DNA of 64,000 nucleotides from DASWJZ01 sp963761005 (lineage in GTDB: Bacteria; Pseudomonadota; Alphaproteobacteria; Rhizobiales; Afifellaceae): the NCBI GenBank assembly GCA_963761005.1, contig CAVXFK010000010.1, positions 62,001-126,000 on the forward strand. Reading direction: 5' to 3'. The stretch's first letter is position 1, and each line of letters starts with the position of its first letter. The translations under genes were made by a program, and so were the position numbers. The notes under the pieces are model-generated. The model was not told the origin of the DNA, did not search any database, and was given only the letters and a program-made list of their open reading frames with translations. Positions 30,380-43,034 of the stretch are shown piece by piece.

Positions 30380-31090
30380 TCACGCGACGCGTTGCGCCAG
30401 GCAGATCCAGTCCCACGGGCTCTTGAATACCGGGTTACGCGGCTTGCGCAGGCCTTCGCGCGACCACGGCGAATAGATGCGTCCGATGCGTCTGACCTTG
30501 AAGCCGTGCCGGGCCAGGATCGCGCTCAGCTCGTCGCGCCGATAATGCTTCTGCCAGCTGCCGCCCTTCTCGGAGAGCCCGTCGCCTTTGAATGTGGGCT
30601 TGCCGCCCTCTCCAGCCCGCGTGTGCTTCTGCACCATCCGCTCCGAGTCGAGCGACGGCACCACCACCAACGCGAAGCCCGAAGGCTTCGTCACGCTGCG
30701 CAAGCCGCGCCACTGCGCGGTCCGCTCCGCGGAATTGTCGGCCGTGATGACGTTCATGCAGACGGTGAGATCGGCGCGCGGCCCGATGCGCTTCGCCGCG
30801 TGCGCGACGTCCAACGCCAACCAGCGGACATTCTTCATGCCGGCGCAGCGCGCCTTAGCGCGCGCGATGATCTTCGGTGCATGCTCGACGCCGATGATCT
30901 CCGCAAAATTCCGGCCGAAGCGATGGATGAAGGAGCCGATGCCGCAGCCGAGATCGACGAGCACTGCATTCTGCGGAAGCGGTGCCGCGGCGACGAAGCG
31001 GCTCAGCTGATCGCTTGTCTCCTCCGCCGTGACGTCGACGACAAGCTCCTCGAAATTCTCGGCAAGTTGGTCCCAGTCTACGCGATCCAC
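30380..31090 (-). CDS. Class I SAM-dependent methyltransferase
   Basis: Methyltransferase of 236 residues with SAM motif I VLVDLGCGIGSFIHRFG (residues 40-56), motif II region GVEHAPKIIARAKARC, and an unusual basic/aromatic C-terminus (KHYRRDELSAILARHGFKVR). It starts with GTG at 31090 (MDRVDWDQLAENF). The substrate is not evident; small-molecule methyltransferases of the Methyltransf_25/11 group look like this. It is convergent with the YkgJ-like gene. Confidence 0.82.
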   Translation of the reverse strand: MDRVDWDQLAENFEELVVDVTAEETSDQLSRFVAAAPLPQNAVLVDLGCGIGSFIHRFGRNFAEIIGVEHAPKIIARAKARCAGMKNVRWLALDVAHAAKRIGPRADLTVCMNVITADNSAERTAQWRGLRSVTKPSGFALVVVPSLDSERMVQKHTRAGEGGKPTFKGDGLSEKGGSWQKHYRRDELSAILARHGFKVRRIGRIYSPWSREGLRKPRNPVFKSPWDWICLAQRVA

Positions 31091-31201
31091 GAATCTCTCC
31101 TTTTGGGAGTCTAAAGGATCAGGATAGACGGGAAAAACTAACGAGTTGTGCGTTGACGCTGAGGGAGAGCGTGCCGCGCTCTGACGGGCACGCCTCAGGT
31201 T

Positions 31202-32251
31202 TTACGCGCGATCCGGAGCGACCGGCGCGGCAAAGCGTGTCGCGCCTTGCCGCGTTGTCATCCACCCCGGATATTCGGGCGGCAGCGCGCTGACTGCGTC
31301 GAGCGTCGCCATCTCCGCATCCGAAAGGGAGAGCGTGACCGCGGCGAGATTGTCCTCCAGCTGCTCCAGCCGCTTCGCGCCGATGATGACGCTCGTCACG
31401 TAGGGCTTGTGGAGCAGCCAGGCGAGCGCGACGCGCGCGACGGATACGCCCTTCGCATCGGCGATCTCGCGCATCGCGTCGATCACCTTCCACGCGCGGT
31501 CGAGGTCGACCGGCGGGAAATCGAACTGGGTGCGCCGCGCGCCCTCCGGCGTCTTTGCGTTCGGGCGGTATTTGCCGGAGAGGAGGCCACCGGCAAGCGG
31601 GCTCCACACCATCAGCCCCATCTTCTCTTCCAGGAGCAGCGGCACGATCTCGCGTTCGAGATCGCGGCCCGCGATCGTGTAGTAGGACTGCGTGGTCTCG
31701 AAGCGGACGTAGCCGCGCTGCTCCGAGATGCCGAGTGCCTTCGCGATCCGCCAGGCGGGCCAGTTGGAGCAGCCGACGTAGCGGACGAGCCCGCGCGACA
31801 CGAGATCGTCGAGGGCGCGCAGGACTTCCTCTGGCGGTGTCACCGGATCGAACGCGTGGATCTGATAGAGATCGACGTGGTCGGTCTGCAGCCGCTCGAG
31901 ACTCTTCTCCACCGCATCCATGATGTGGCCGCGCGAGGCGCCGCGGTCGTTCGGCCCCTTGCCCATCACGCCATAGAACTTGGTCGCGATCACGACGTCG
32001 GAGCGCTTCACGCCGAGATTCTTCAGCGACTGGCCGAGCAACTCCTCCGAGCGGCCCATCGAATAGACGTCGGCCGTGTCGATGAAGTTGATGCCGGCCT
32101 CGAGCGAGCGCTTCACGATCGCGTCGGCCGCGTCCTGCCCGACCCCGGCGATCGCGCCGTAGATGCCGCCGCCGACGTCGCCGAAGGTCATGGTGCCGAG
32201 GCAGAGCTCGGAGACGAAAAGGCCGGTGCGGCCAAGCTGATTGTAGCGCAT
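31202..32251 (-). CDS. Aldo/keto reductase
   Basis: NADPH-dependent oxidoreductase of 349 residues with the TIM-barrel aldo-keto reductase fold. The catalytic tetrad is visible: Asp and Tyr in FIDTADVYSMGRSEE, Lys in DVVIATKFYG and His in LYQIHAFDP. The NADPH-binding C-terminus contains KPYVTSVIIGAKRLEQLEDN. Start at 32251, seven bases after GGAG; the frame is open further upstream without family features. It resembles the YajO/Tas-like AKR branch; the true substrate is unknown. Confidence 0.9.
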   Translation of the reverse strand: MRYNQLGRTGLFVSELCLGTMTFGDVGGGIYGAIAGVGQDAADAIVKRSLEAGINFIDTADVYSMGRSEELLGQSLKNLGVKRSDVVIATKFYGVMGKGPNDRGASRGHIMDAVEKSLERLQTDHVDLYQIHAFDPVTPPEEVLRALDDLVSRGLVRYVGCSNWPAWRIAKALGISEQRGYVRFETTQSYYTIAGRDLEREIVPLLLEEKMGLMVWSPLAGGLLSGKYRPNAKTPEGARRTQFDFPPVDLDRAWKVIDAMREIADAKGVSVARVALAWLLHKPYVTSVIIGAKRLEQLEDNLAAVTLSLSDAEMATLDAVSALPPEYPGWMTTRQGATRFAAPVAPDRA

Positions 32252-32488
32252 GGCGTGACTCCAAAGGTAAGCTTCGTATGGCGGGTCGGCGCGCTGGCGG
32301 GTCTCGCACGAGAGCGGGCGCAACGCGTCGCGATGAAACGGAAGGCCGAGACGGCCGATCTGAGGGATACGACGCGAGAATAGTCGAAGCGTGCCTGCCT
32401 GTCACCGCCTGCCCGCGCATCCCGGCTCCGCGCGATCGGCCGGTTGCAGCGCGGCCTGCGGATTCCTATCTTCCGCCGCCGCGTCAGG

Positions 32489-33512
32489 TCACCGCCACCC
32501 GAGCCCCGGCGCGACGTATTTCAGGATCGCCTCGATGACGTGGGCGTTGTAGTCGACGCCGAGCTGGTTGGGCACGGTCAGGAGCAGCGTGTCCGCTTCG
32601 GCGATCGCCTCGTCGCCCTTCAGTTCGTCGATGAGCTTGTCCGGCTCGGCGGCGTAGCTCTTGCCGAAGATCGCTCGCGTGTTCTCGTCGATCATGCCGA
32701 TCTGGTCCTGGCTCTCGCGATCCCTTCCGAAATACATGCGGTCGCGGTCGTCGACGAGCGCGAAGATCGAGCGGCTGACGGAGACGCGCGGGCTCCGCGC
32801 GTGCCCGGCCGCCTTCCAGGCCTCGCGGTAGGCGCGGATCTGTTTCGCTTGCTGGATGTGGAAGGGCTCGCCGGTCTCGTCGAATTTCAAGCGTCGAGCT
32901 CTGCAAATTCATGCCGAGCTTCGCCGCCCATTCCGCCGTAGCGTTGGTCGCGGCCCCCCACCAGATTCTTTCGCGAAAGCCCGGTGAGTGTGGTTCGACG
33001 CGCAAGAGCCCCGGCGGGTTCGGGAACATCGGCCGCGGGTTCGGCTCGGCAAAACCCTCGCCGCTGAGCACCTGGAGAAGGACCTCGGTCTTCTGCCGCG
33101 CCATGTCGGCGTCGCTCATCCCCTCCGGCGGCGCGTAGCCGAAATAGCGGAAACCATCGATCACCTGCTCGGGCGACCCGCGGCTGATGCCGAGCTGCAG
33201 GCGTCCGCCGGCGATCAGGTCGGCCGCGCCCGCGTCCTCCGCCATGTAGAGCGGGTTCTCGTAGCGCATGTCGATGACCGCGGTGCCGAGCTCGATCCGC
33301 TTCGTCCGCGCCCCGCAGGCCGCAAGCAGCGGAAACGGCGAGCCAAGCTGGCGCGCGAAGTGATGCACCCGGAAATACGCCCCATCCGCGCCGACCTCCT
33401 CAGCCGCGACGGCGAGCTCGATCGATTGCAGCAGCGCGTCCGACGCCGTCCGCACCTGCGAATGCGGCGACGGGGTCCAGTGACCGAAGGAGAGAAAGCC
33501 GATGCGTTTCAT
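32489..33512 (-). pseudogene. LLM class flavin-dependent oxidoreductase, frameshifted as given
   Basis: Luciferase-like monooxygenase (F420/FMN type), about 340 residues after repair. The N-terminal half (MKRIGFLSFGHWTPSP, GADGAYFRVHHFARQLGSPF, RIELGTAVIDMRYENP, GRLQLGISRGSPEQ) and C-terminal half (ETGEPFHIQQAKQIRAYREA, VSVSRSIFALVDDRD) are in different frames. An extra base near 32890 breaks LQSSTL from KFDETGEPF. Its ATG overlaps the stop of the GST gene (ATGA at 33509-33512), so the two are coupled. A second, degraded copy of its 5' end lies upstream of the GST gene. Confidence 0.85.
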
Positions 33513-34195
33513 TTTTTGCCGGTGTTAGCCGCCAATTGCGCGGCGAAAGCCCGCTTGTAGGCGGGCCGCGCTTCGCCACGGGCGACATAGGCGGCGAGGT
33601 TCGGAAATTCCTCCAGAATGCCGGATGGTTTCAGCCTCTGCAGCACATGCACCATCATAAGGTCGCCCGCGCTAAAACGACCGTCGAGCCAGTCGGCATC
33701 GCCCCCGCCTTCGCCGCGGCTTCGGCGGGCAAGAAAGTGAGCGGAAAGTTGGCGCAGCCGGTCGCGGACGCGATCCTCGACCAGAGGCAGGCGCTCTTCG
33801 GACCAGGACTTGTCGCCCTCCAGGAGCTTGGCGTTTGCAAGCTCGAGGATCGGCGGCTCCACCGTGCTGAGCGCGGCGAACATCCATGTGATCGCCCGCG
33901 CCCGCGCATTCGCCCCATCTTCGGTATTGGGCGGTAGGAGGCCCGCATGGCGCTCCGCGATATGGAGCACGATCGACCCCGTTTCGAACAGCGCGAGATC
34001 GCCTTCTTCGTAGGTCGGAATCTGCCCGAACGGATGCAGCGCCAGATGCGCGGGTTGCTTCAGCGCGCTGAACGAAACACCACGAACCTCGTAGGGCTGG
34101 CCCACTTCCTCCAGCGCCCAGCGAACGCGCGTATCGCGCGCCAGTCCGCTGCCGCCATCGGGCGAGCGTTCAAAGGCGGTGATGGTGGGGATCAT
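33509..34195 (-). CDS. Glutathione S-transferase family protein
   Basis: GST of 228 residues with an N-terminal thioredoxin-like domain (TRVRWALEEVGQPYEVRGVS, then HPFGQIPTYEEGDLALFETG, where the cis-Pro and Glu-Thr-Gly glutathione contacts sit) and a helical C-terminal domain. The ATG at 34195 has GGAG just upstream. It is flanked on both sides by the 5' end of an LLM oxidoreductase gene, intact downstream and degraded upstream. Confidence 0.88.
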   Translation of the reverse strand: MIPTITAFERSPDGGSGLARDTRVRWALEEVGQPYEVRGVSFSALKQPAHLALHPFGQIPTYEEGDLALFETGSIVLHIAERHAGLLPPNTEDGANARARAITWMFAALSTVEPPILELANAKLLEGDKSWSEERLPLVEDRVRDRLRQLSAHFLARRSRGEGGGDADWLDGRFSAGDLMMVHVLQRLKPSGILEEFPNLAAYVARGEARPAYKRAFAAQLAANTGKK

Positions 34196-34213
34196 CGGAA
34201 GGCTCCGGGTGAT

Positions 34214-34335
34214 TGCGTGACGACTCCCTCCGCCGCGACGGCGAGTGCGATCTGATTGCAGGAGAGTATCGGACGCGCCCAGCATGCGGGGAAGGCGTCC
34301 AGCGGCCGAAAGAGAGAAAGCCGATGCGTTTCATG
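34214..34335 (-). pseudogene. Degraded 5' fragment of an LLM oxidoreductase gene
   Basis: About 120 bases on the minus strand begin MKRIGFLSFGRWTPSPHA and, after frame changes, show SDTLLQ and IALAVAAEGV, matching the start of the LLM gene at 33390-33512 (MKRIGFLSFGHWTPSP, SDALLQSIELAVAAEEV). DNA similarity is clear over roughly 110 bases, with small indels. The rest of that gene is missing. The remaining sequence of this 305-base gap (34336-34500) shows no gene. Confidence 0.7.
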
Positions 34336-34502
34336 GGGGGTGGATATAGGTGCGGAGGGACTTTCGCGCACCCTTGTAACCATCGCTCAGCCGCGCCGAG
34401 CGCAGCCCTGCTTTCGGGCTCACGACGGAGCATCTTGCATGCTTTACTGCCTGCCTCAACCAAGCGAGTATCGCTCCAAGCACTACCGTGAGATGCGACC
34501 TA

Positions 34503-35342
34503 GGGTCAGGACCCATAAAGGGGATTCCTTCCTTGGCTGGGTTGTGATTCACGGTCTCCAAGAGGAGGCCTCTGATAAATCGCGACTATTTCTGGCTGAC
34601 GAGGGATCAATTCGCGCGGCTGAAGCCGTTGCTCCCCACCGACACGCGCGGCAAGCCGCGGGTTGACGACCGGCGTGTGATCAGCGGCATCGTGCATGTT
34701 TTGAAGTCAGGCGGCCGTTGGGTCGATGCTCCGGCCGTCTATGGTCCACGCAAGACCCTCTACAATCGCTTCGTGCGCTGGGCAGAGAAGGGCATTTGGA
34801 TCGACATGTTCCACGCGCTTGCTGCGGCAGGCGGCCCGCCAGCCCAGGTGCTAATCGACAGTTCGGCGGTGAAGGCGCACCGCTGCGCAGCCGGCGGTAA
34901 AGGGGGGAGCGCAATCAGGCGATCGGGCGCTCGCGCGGCGGACGCACCACCAAGATCCACGCCCTGACCGATACGGCTTGTCGGCCCATCGCCTTCATGC
35001 TCACGGGAGGCCAAGTGGCCGATTGCACCGCCGCAGAGTTGCTGCTGCGGCGGCTGCCGCAAGCGTCGATCGTTCATGGCGACAAGGGCTACGACAGCAA
35101 TGCCATCCGCCGACAGATCGAGGGCAAAGGTGCGATGCCCAATATTCCGCCGAAGGCCAATCGGCGTTGGAAGAACTGCTTCTCCCCGTTCCTCTATCGA
35201 AACAGAAATGCCATCGAACGCATGTTCGGTCGCCTCAAGGACTTCCGCCGCATCGCGACACGATACGACCGATCCGCCACCAACTTCCTCGCCGCCGTCT
35301 GCATCGCTGCTGCCGTCAGCTACTGGTTATAAGTCCTGACCC
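34503..35342 (+). mobile_element. IS5-family insertion sequence (IS427-like), copy 1
   Basis: An 840-bp element with terminal inverted repeats GGGTCAGGAC, flanked by TA on both sides (34501-34502 and 35343-35344), the target duplication expected for the IS427 group. It differs from copy 2 (41482-42321) at only about four positions, so both moved recently. One difference changes the transposase start codon from ATG to ATA (34575-34577). It sits ten bases upstream of the DUF4062 gene's ATG and so separates that gene from its native promoter region. Confidence 0.9.
34575..35332 (+). pseudogene. IS5-family transposase, copy 1, start codon lost
   Basis: Same two-frame transposase as copy 2, but the initiation codon reads ATA. 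The DDE triad is intact: Asp in VLIDSSAVKAHR, Asp in VHGDKGYDS and Glu in RNAIERMFGRLKDFRR. The two frames join at AAAGGGGGG (34899-34907) by -1 slippage, giving GGERNQAIGRSRGGRTTKI. The stop is TAA instead of TGA. Expression may be low unless another start is used, though the copy could be moved by copy 2. Confidence 0.82.
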
Positions 35343-35352
35343 TAGAACGAGA

Positions 35353-37094
35353 ATGACCGGAAAGACGAAATACGCCGTGATGCTGTCGAGCACCTACAAG
35401 GAGCTCGCAGCGCATCGTGAGGCAATTCAGCACGAGATACTCGGGCAGGAGTTCTTTCCAGTCGCAATGGAGAACGACTCGGCCCTGCCCGACCACGACC
35501 TGATTAGCGCCTCCCTCGCGAAAGTCGACGAATCAGACGGCTATGTGGGCTTGATAAGCTATCGCTATGGACAAGCGCCCCAAGACGAGAATCGGAATCC
35601 AAATAGCCTATCTCTGGCTGAATTGGAGTTTCGTCGTGCCGTCGAACGTGGAATTCCGATCTGCATGTTTATCATGCATGCGGATCATCCCATTCCGAGG
35701 AGTGCAGTCGACGGAGAAAACGATGCGGAGCGCCAAAAGCTAAGAGCGTTCACTACTCTGGCAAAAAAGGACCGCATCTACGCGGAGTTCGAGTCGGTCG
35801 ACGACCTCAAGGCGAAAGTCGCTCAATCACTAGGCAAGCTTCGCGAGGCGATAGACAAACGTGCGGCGACCACCCCGCCCGTCGAGCCTGCGAAAGACTC
35901 AAAGGCAATTGATCTACCAGCCGGGTGGGAGATCGTGGATCGGGATGCTCTGACGAAAATCCGCGCCAGCCCGCCTCCGCTGAACGCTATGGTCCAATTC
36001 TTCGACGGCATCTTGCCGACTTGGCGGTTAGCGCTTGCGCACGGTGTGCAGTCACGGGCAGTAGCCGAGCGATTGGCAAATCGGCTTCGCGCGGTCCGCG
36101 CCGGAGCAGCCAAACCCGAAGTCGTGCTGCTGGCCGGGGCCGGCGGTGAAGGCAAGTCGACGGCCTTGCTCCATGCCGCTGCAGCCCTCGTCGAGGAAAC
36201 GCAACAGGCTTGGACCTGCCTGCACCGCCAAGCGGCGAATGCGGACCTGCCCGAGGACACGTTCGCGAAATTGCCGACAAGACCCGACCATACCTGGGTG
36301 GTCGTCATCGACGATGCCGACAATATCGGCCCTGCCATCCTCGCCGCGGTGAAAAAGATCGCCGCGCGCACGGACGTGCACCTACTGCTGGCCGCGCGCG
36401 ACGCCGAGTGGCAACTCAAGCGGCTTGTCCCCGGGATGTGGCAGCCATTCGCCGATTTTCATACCGAGCCTCTGGTGGGCCTCGACGAAGAAGATGCACG
36501 ACGTATCGTCGCCGGCTGGGCCGCGTGGGGCGGCGACGCTATGGGCAAATTGAAGGGCCGAAGCGAGGGCGATGCCGTCACCGCACTACTTGGTCATGCC
36601 CGCGAATTCGCCACGCGGAAAGAGGATGGAGAATTGCTGGGTGCGCTTCTCGTCACCCGGTACGGCGAGGACATGCGGGCCCATGTCCGGACGCTCGTCA
36701 ATGGTCTTGGTCGAAGCCCGGTGATCAAGACGTATAGCCTACGCGACATCTACGCGATGGTTGCAGCCATGCACGCCGAAAATCAGCTCTATCTGTCTCG
36801 CTCCGTACTGGCGTTTGCGCTGGGCTGCGATATCCACGAATTGGAGCGAAAGGCGCTCCTCCCCCTACGGCGAGAGGCTATGCTCGATTTAGGGATACTT
36901 ACGTTCTCACACGGCACCGCCGCATTGCGGAGGCCGCCTGCGCTGTCATGCGCGAGGATGAGGAAGACATTGGTCGTTGGTACTCATTCCTTGCCAAGGC
37001 CTCCATTCGCGCCCTGGTCACCAACGCTTTTTTTGTCTCCAATCTCCAAGACTGGAATTACGAACTTGCCAACTCGACGTCGTCGACCATGTAG
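35353..37094 (+). pseudogene. DUF4062 domain protein with P-loop NTPase (STAND-like), frameshifted and probably truncated
   Basis: The N-terminal DUF4062 domain (KYAVMLSSTYKELAAHREAI, then YVGLISYRYGQAP and LAELEFRRAVERGIPI) is followed by an NTPase module with Walker A LLAGAGGEGKST (near residue 262), Walker B VVVIDDADN and a sensor-like LLLAARDAEW. A lost T in the run at 36888-36890 breaks the frame; restored, it continues RDTYVLTRHRRIAEAACAVM and IGRWYSFLAKASI before a TAG at 37092. Such proteins normally carry C-terminal repeats, so about 580 residues suggests truncation. DUF4062 plus STAND-type NTPase is an architecture found in bacterial immune proteins; the role here is inference. An IS lies directly upstream. 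Confidence 0.75.
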
Positions 37095-37144
37095 CGGACG
37101 CTGACAGTCTCATTCGGCATTCCGGCGCCGCGGTCTTGAGGCGG

Positions 37145-37417
37145 CTACCCCTTCGATTCAACGAGGATCACCAGGGACTCCGGCACCACCCCGTCGTGCG
37201 CCATCGCATCGGCGGCGGCCTTGCTTCCCATCGCCTTCTGCAAGGCGTCCATGTCCGGAACGTCCATCATCACCGCCACCCGCGTGGAATCCTGTGGGTC
37301 GACGAACGTTCGGATGTTGGTCACTCCGAGCGGGCCGAATAGCTCCTTGCGCTTCGGCGATGAGAGCCAGTGCTTCGCGTCTTTCGTGATTTTGTGATGG
37401 CCAATAATTGTCGGCAT
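37145..37417 (-). CDS. Small conserved hypothetical protein
   Basis: A 90-residue protein, MPTIIGHHKITKDAKHWLSS to VVPESLVILVESKG, with a ferredoxin-like (dimeric alpha-beta barrel) look: HHKITKDAKHW, TNIRTFVDPQDSTRVAVMMD, then a helix MDALQKAMGSKAAADAM. A good GGGAGG ribosome binding site stands before the ATG. I do not recognise a named family and no function is assigned. It is divergent from uvrA. Confidence 0.65.
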   Translation of the reverse strand: MPTIIGHHKITKDAKHWLSSPKRKELFGPLGVTNIRTFVDPQDSTRVAVMMDVPDMDALQKAMGSKAAADAMAHDGVVPESLVILVESKG

Positions 37418-37768
37418 GGCATCCTCCCTGTGGTGACGCCGACAACTGATTGCCGGCGCGGCAATTGCGCGGCGGCACCGAGCGCTGTTTCTACTGCACT
37501 GTCAAATTACCGCTGCGTAGGCGACCCGCATCCGCAAGCTTTGCGAATACGCGCGGCGCCACACCAGGTCGTTCTCATTTTGTTCTAGACAAAGACACCC
37601 CATCTGGGCAGCATCCCCTTACCCGGATTCGCGCCTGCGCTGAGCGCTTGTCAGCAGCGCGGCGGGAGAGCGGGGACATTTCGGAGCGTTGACTTGTCTC
37701 GTGCGCGCGAAAGCCTAAGTTCGGGTAGCGGCCGCGGGCGCCGCGCCTCCCCTTCGGATCGAAAACGC
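37418..37768. other. Intergenic region upstream of uvrA
   Basis: A 351-base stretch between the divergent small hypothetical gene and uvrA. It holds the uvrA LexA box at 37571-37585. Nothing else gene-like is seen; a TTG at 37694 would extend uvrA by 25 low-complexity residues (GSGRGRRASPS), which I reject. Confidence 0.7.
37571..37585. promoter_or_regulatory. LexA (SOS) box of uvrA
   Basis: GTTCTCATTTTGTTC matches GTTC-N7-GTTC exactly, 183 bases upstream of the uvrA ATG. uvrA is a core SOS gene in alphaproteobacteria. Together with the box before ssb this gives two independent LexA sites within 8.3 kb. Confidence 0.8.
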
Positions 37769-40757
<2,989 letters not shown>

Positions 40758-41481
40758 TATGTCGCGTTCTGCTCTCTCTGCGGTTGCCTTGGGTACTGTC
40801 CGTGTAGTTAGATCGCCGTTCGACAGGTTTGGGCGGGCGAGGCGCGAATGCGGTGGTATTTTCGTGATATCTCTGACGATCCGAGTGAGAAGGAACTCAC
40901 GCAGCAAGATCAATTCAACAATGATGAGGTCGCCTTATCGGAAGCATTAATTCGCGAGACGATCCAGAATTCAACGGATGCTCAGCGGTCCTCCGCAGAA
41001 CCTGTGCGTGTACGGTTTGCGATCCTGACATCTCGCTCTGAGCAAGAGCCTTTCTTTCAAGGATTTGCCGCAGGACTGCTTCCCCATCTCTCGGCGAGCG
41101 GGTTCAAACCGCCCTCCATTGAGCAATCAAGAGTGCTCACCATAGAGGACTTCGGCACTACGGGGTTGCAGGGGGCAGTGGATGCGAAGGACGAGAAGCA
41201 GTTCTGTGATTTTTGGCGACGATTTGGCAGATCACATAAGCAGGGCTCAAAGGGTGGGCGGTGGGGGCTAGGTAAGCTTGTATTCCCTTCGGCCTCAAAC
41301 ATCCGATCGGTAGTTGGACTCACGCGGCGGGAGGGGGACGCACGGCCTTGGGTGATGGGGCAGGCAGTGCTGAAGAACCACGCGATAGGCGGCCGTGAAC
41401 TGGACTCAGCGGGCTTCTGGAGCCGAGATGACAAGAAGGGAGGACTCCCGACAGACGACTTGGAAATCTACCGGCAACTTA

Positions 41482-42321
41482 GGGTCAGGACCCATAAAGG
41501 GGATTCCTTCCTTGGCTGGGTTGTGATTTACGGTCTCCAAGAGGAGGCCTCTGATGAATCGCGACTATTTCTGGCTGACGAGGGATCAATTCGCGCGGCT
41601 GAAGCCGTTGCTCCCCACCGACACGCGCGGCAAGCCGCGGGTTGACGACCGGCGTGTGATCAGCGGCATCGTGCATGTTTTGAAGTCAGGCGGCCGTTGG
41701 GTCGATGCTCCGGCCGTCTATGGTCCACGCAAGACCCTCTACAATCGCTTCGTGCGCTGGGCAGAGAAGGGCATTTGGATCGACATGTTCCACGCGCTTG
41801 CTGCGGCAGGCGGCCCGCCAGCCCAGGTGCTAATCGACAGTTCGGCGGTGAAGGCGCACCGCTGCGCAGCCGGCGGTAAAGGGGGGAGCGCAATCAGGCG
41901 ATCGGGCGCTCGCGCGGCGGACGCACCACCAAGATCCACGCCCTGACCGATACGGCTTGTCGGCCCATCGCCTTCATGCTCACGGGAGGCCAAGTGGCCG
42001 ATTGCACCGCCGCAGAGTTGCTGCTGCGGCGGCTGCCGCAAGCGTCGATCGTTCATGGCGACAAGGGCTACGACAGCAATGCCATCCGCCGACAGATCGA
42101 GGGCAAAGGTGCGATGCCCAATATTCCGCCGAAGGCCAATCGGCGTTGGAAGAACTGCTTCTCCCCGTTCCTCTATCGAAACAGAAATGCCATCGAACGC
42201 ATGTTCGGTCGCCTCAAGGACTTCCGCCGCATCGCGACACGATACGACCGATCCGCCACCAACTTCCTCGCCGCCGTCTGCATCGCTGCTGCCGTCAGCT
42301 ACTGGTTATGAGTTCTGACCC
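41482..42321 (+). mobile_element. IS5-family insertion sequence (IS427-like), copy 2
   Basis: An 840-bp element with ends GGGTCAGGAC and (right end, complemented) GGGTCAGAAC, flanked by TA at 41480-41481 and 42322-42323. Both copies entered at a pyrimidine-TA-purine site (CTAG, TTAG). It lies within the GHKL ATPase gene; precise removal restores the frame CAA CTT AGG GAC, which proves the TA duplication. Same orientation as copy 1. Confidence 0.92.
41554..42311 (+). CDS. IS5-family transposase made by -1 frameshifting, copy 2
   Basis: orfA starts at ATG 41554 (MNRDYFWLTRDQFARLKPLL) and alone would stop at 41946. orfB lies in the -1 frame and ends at 42311. The slippery run AAAGGGGGG (41878-41886) lets ribosomes step back one base, joining AAGGKGG to ERNQAIGRSRGG, a segment highly typical of IS5 transposases. 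DDE residues: Asp (VLIDSSAVK), Asp (HGDKGYDS), Glu (RNAIERMFGR). Both copies share the same run, so this shift is programmed rather than an error. Fused product about 252 residues. Confidence 0.88.
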
Positions 42322-43034
42322 TAGGGACGAGTTTGCTAACGGAGGTTTGATTTTCCTACGTGCGCCGGTGTCTGTTTCCGATGCAACGGGGTGTCTTCAC
42401 AGCACACATGTCGATGTCCTTCTGAAGTCAGCCCAACCAGGTGAGCGCGCTCAGACGTTGGTGGTTAGAAACGCGATCACGCTGCCGGGGGAAGGAAGGC
42501 GGCTGTCGTTTCCCGATGCCCACGCGGCGCTGATCGCGACACACGAGTTTATAAGTCAACTTCTTGGGGATGCTGAAAACCCCGCGCACACGCAGTGGAA
42601 CGAGCGCGCAGAAAAGCTGCGGAGCGGATGGAATAGGGGGAGCGCCGTTTTACGACGGGTACGTGCCCTTTTGCCCGAGCTGCACCTAGTTGTCGCAGAC
42701 AGAATTGAACGCGAAGACCGATTTGCACTTTTGGACTTTTTCTCGATTCCAAGACCGACCCGGATTTCAGCAGGGGGAAAGCCGACGCCGGGGAGTCCTG
42801 GAGAATTCCCGGATAGCTCCCAGAGAGCATTTCGCGTGCAGAAGAAGAAGGGCGGCTTCGCGGTCGTGCCGGGGCCCGGACTCTCCGATGGGCAATTGCC
42901 AATGAGAATTCGCGTCCGGTGCGCGTACGATGTTCTTGCCGGAAATCCATTTCGACGTTTTAGCCAGTATTGCTGTGACCCCCGCGTTTTGCTCCAGATG
43001 AGGCTAGAGTCCGGACCGAAGGAAGGACCGGACC

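Noticed and set aside
36977..37342. Open frame running past the DUF4062 stop
   Set aside because: No ribosome binding site or recognisable domain, and it overlaps a better-supported gene on the other strand.
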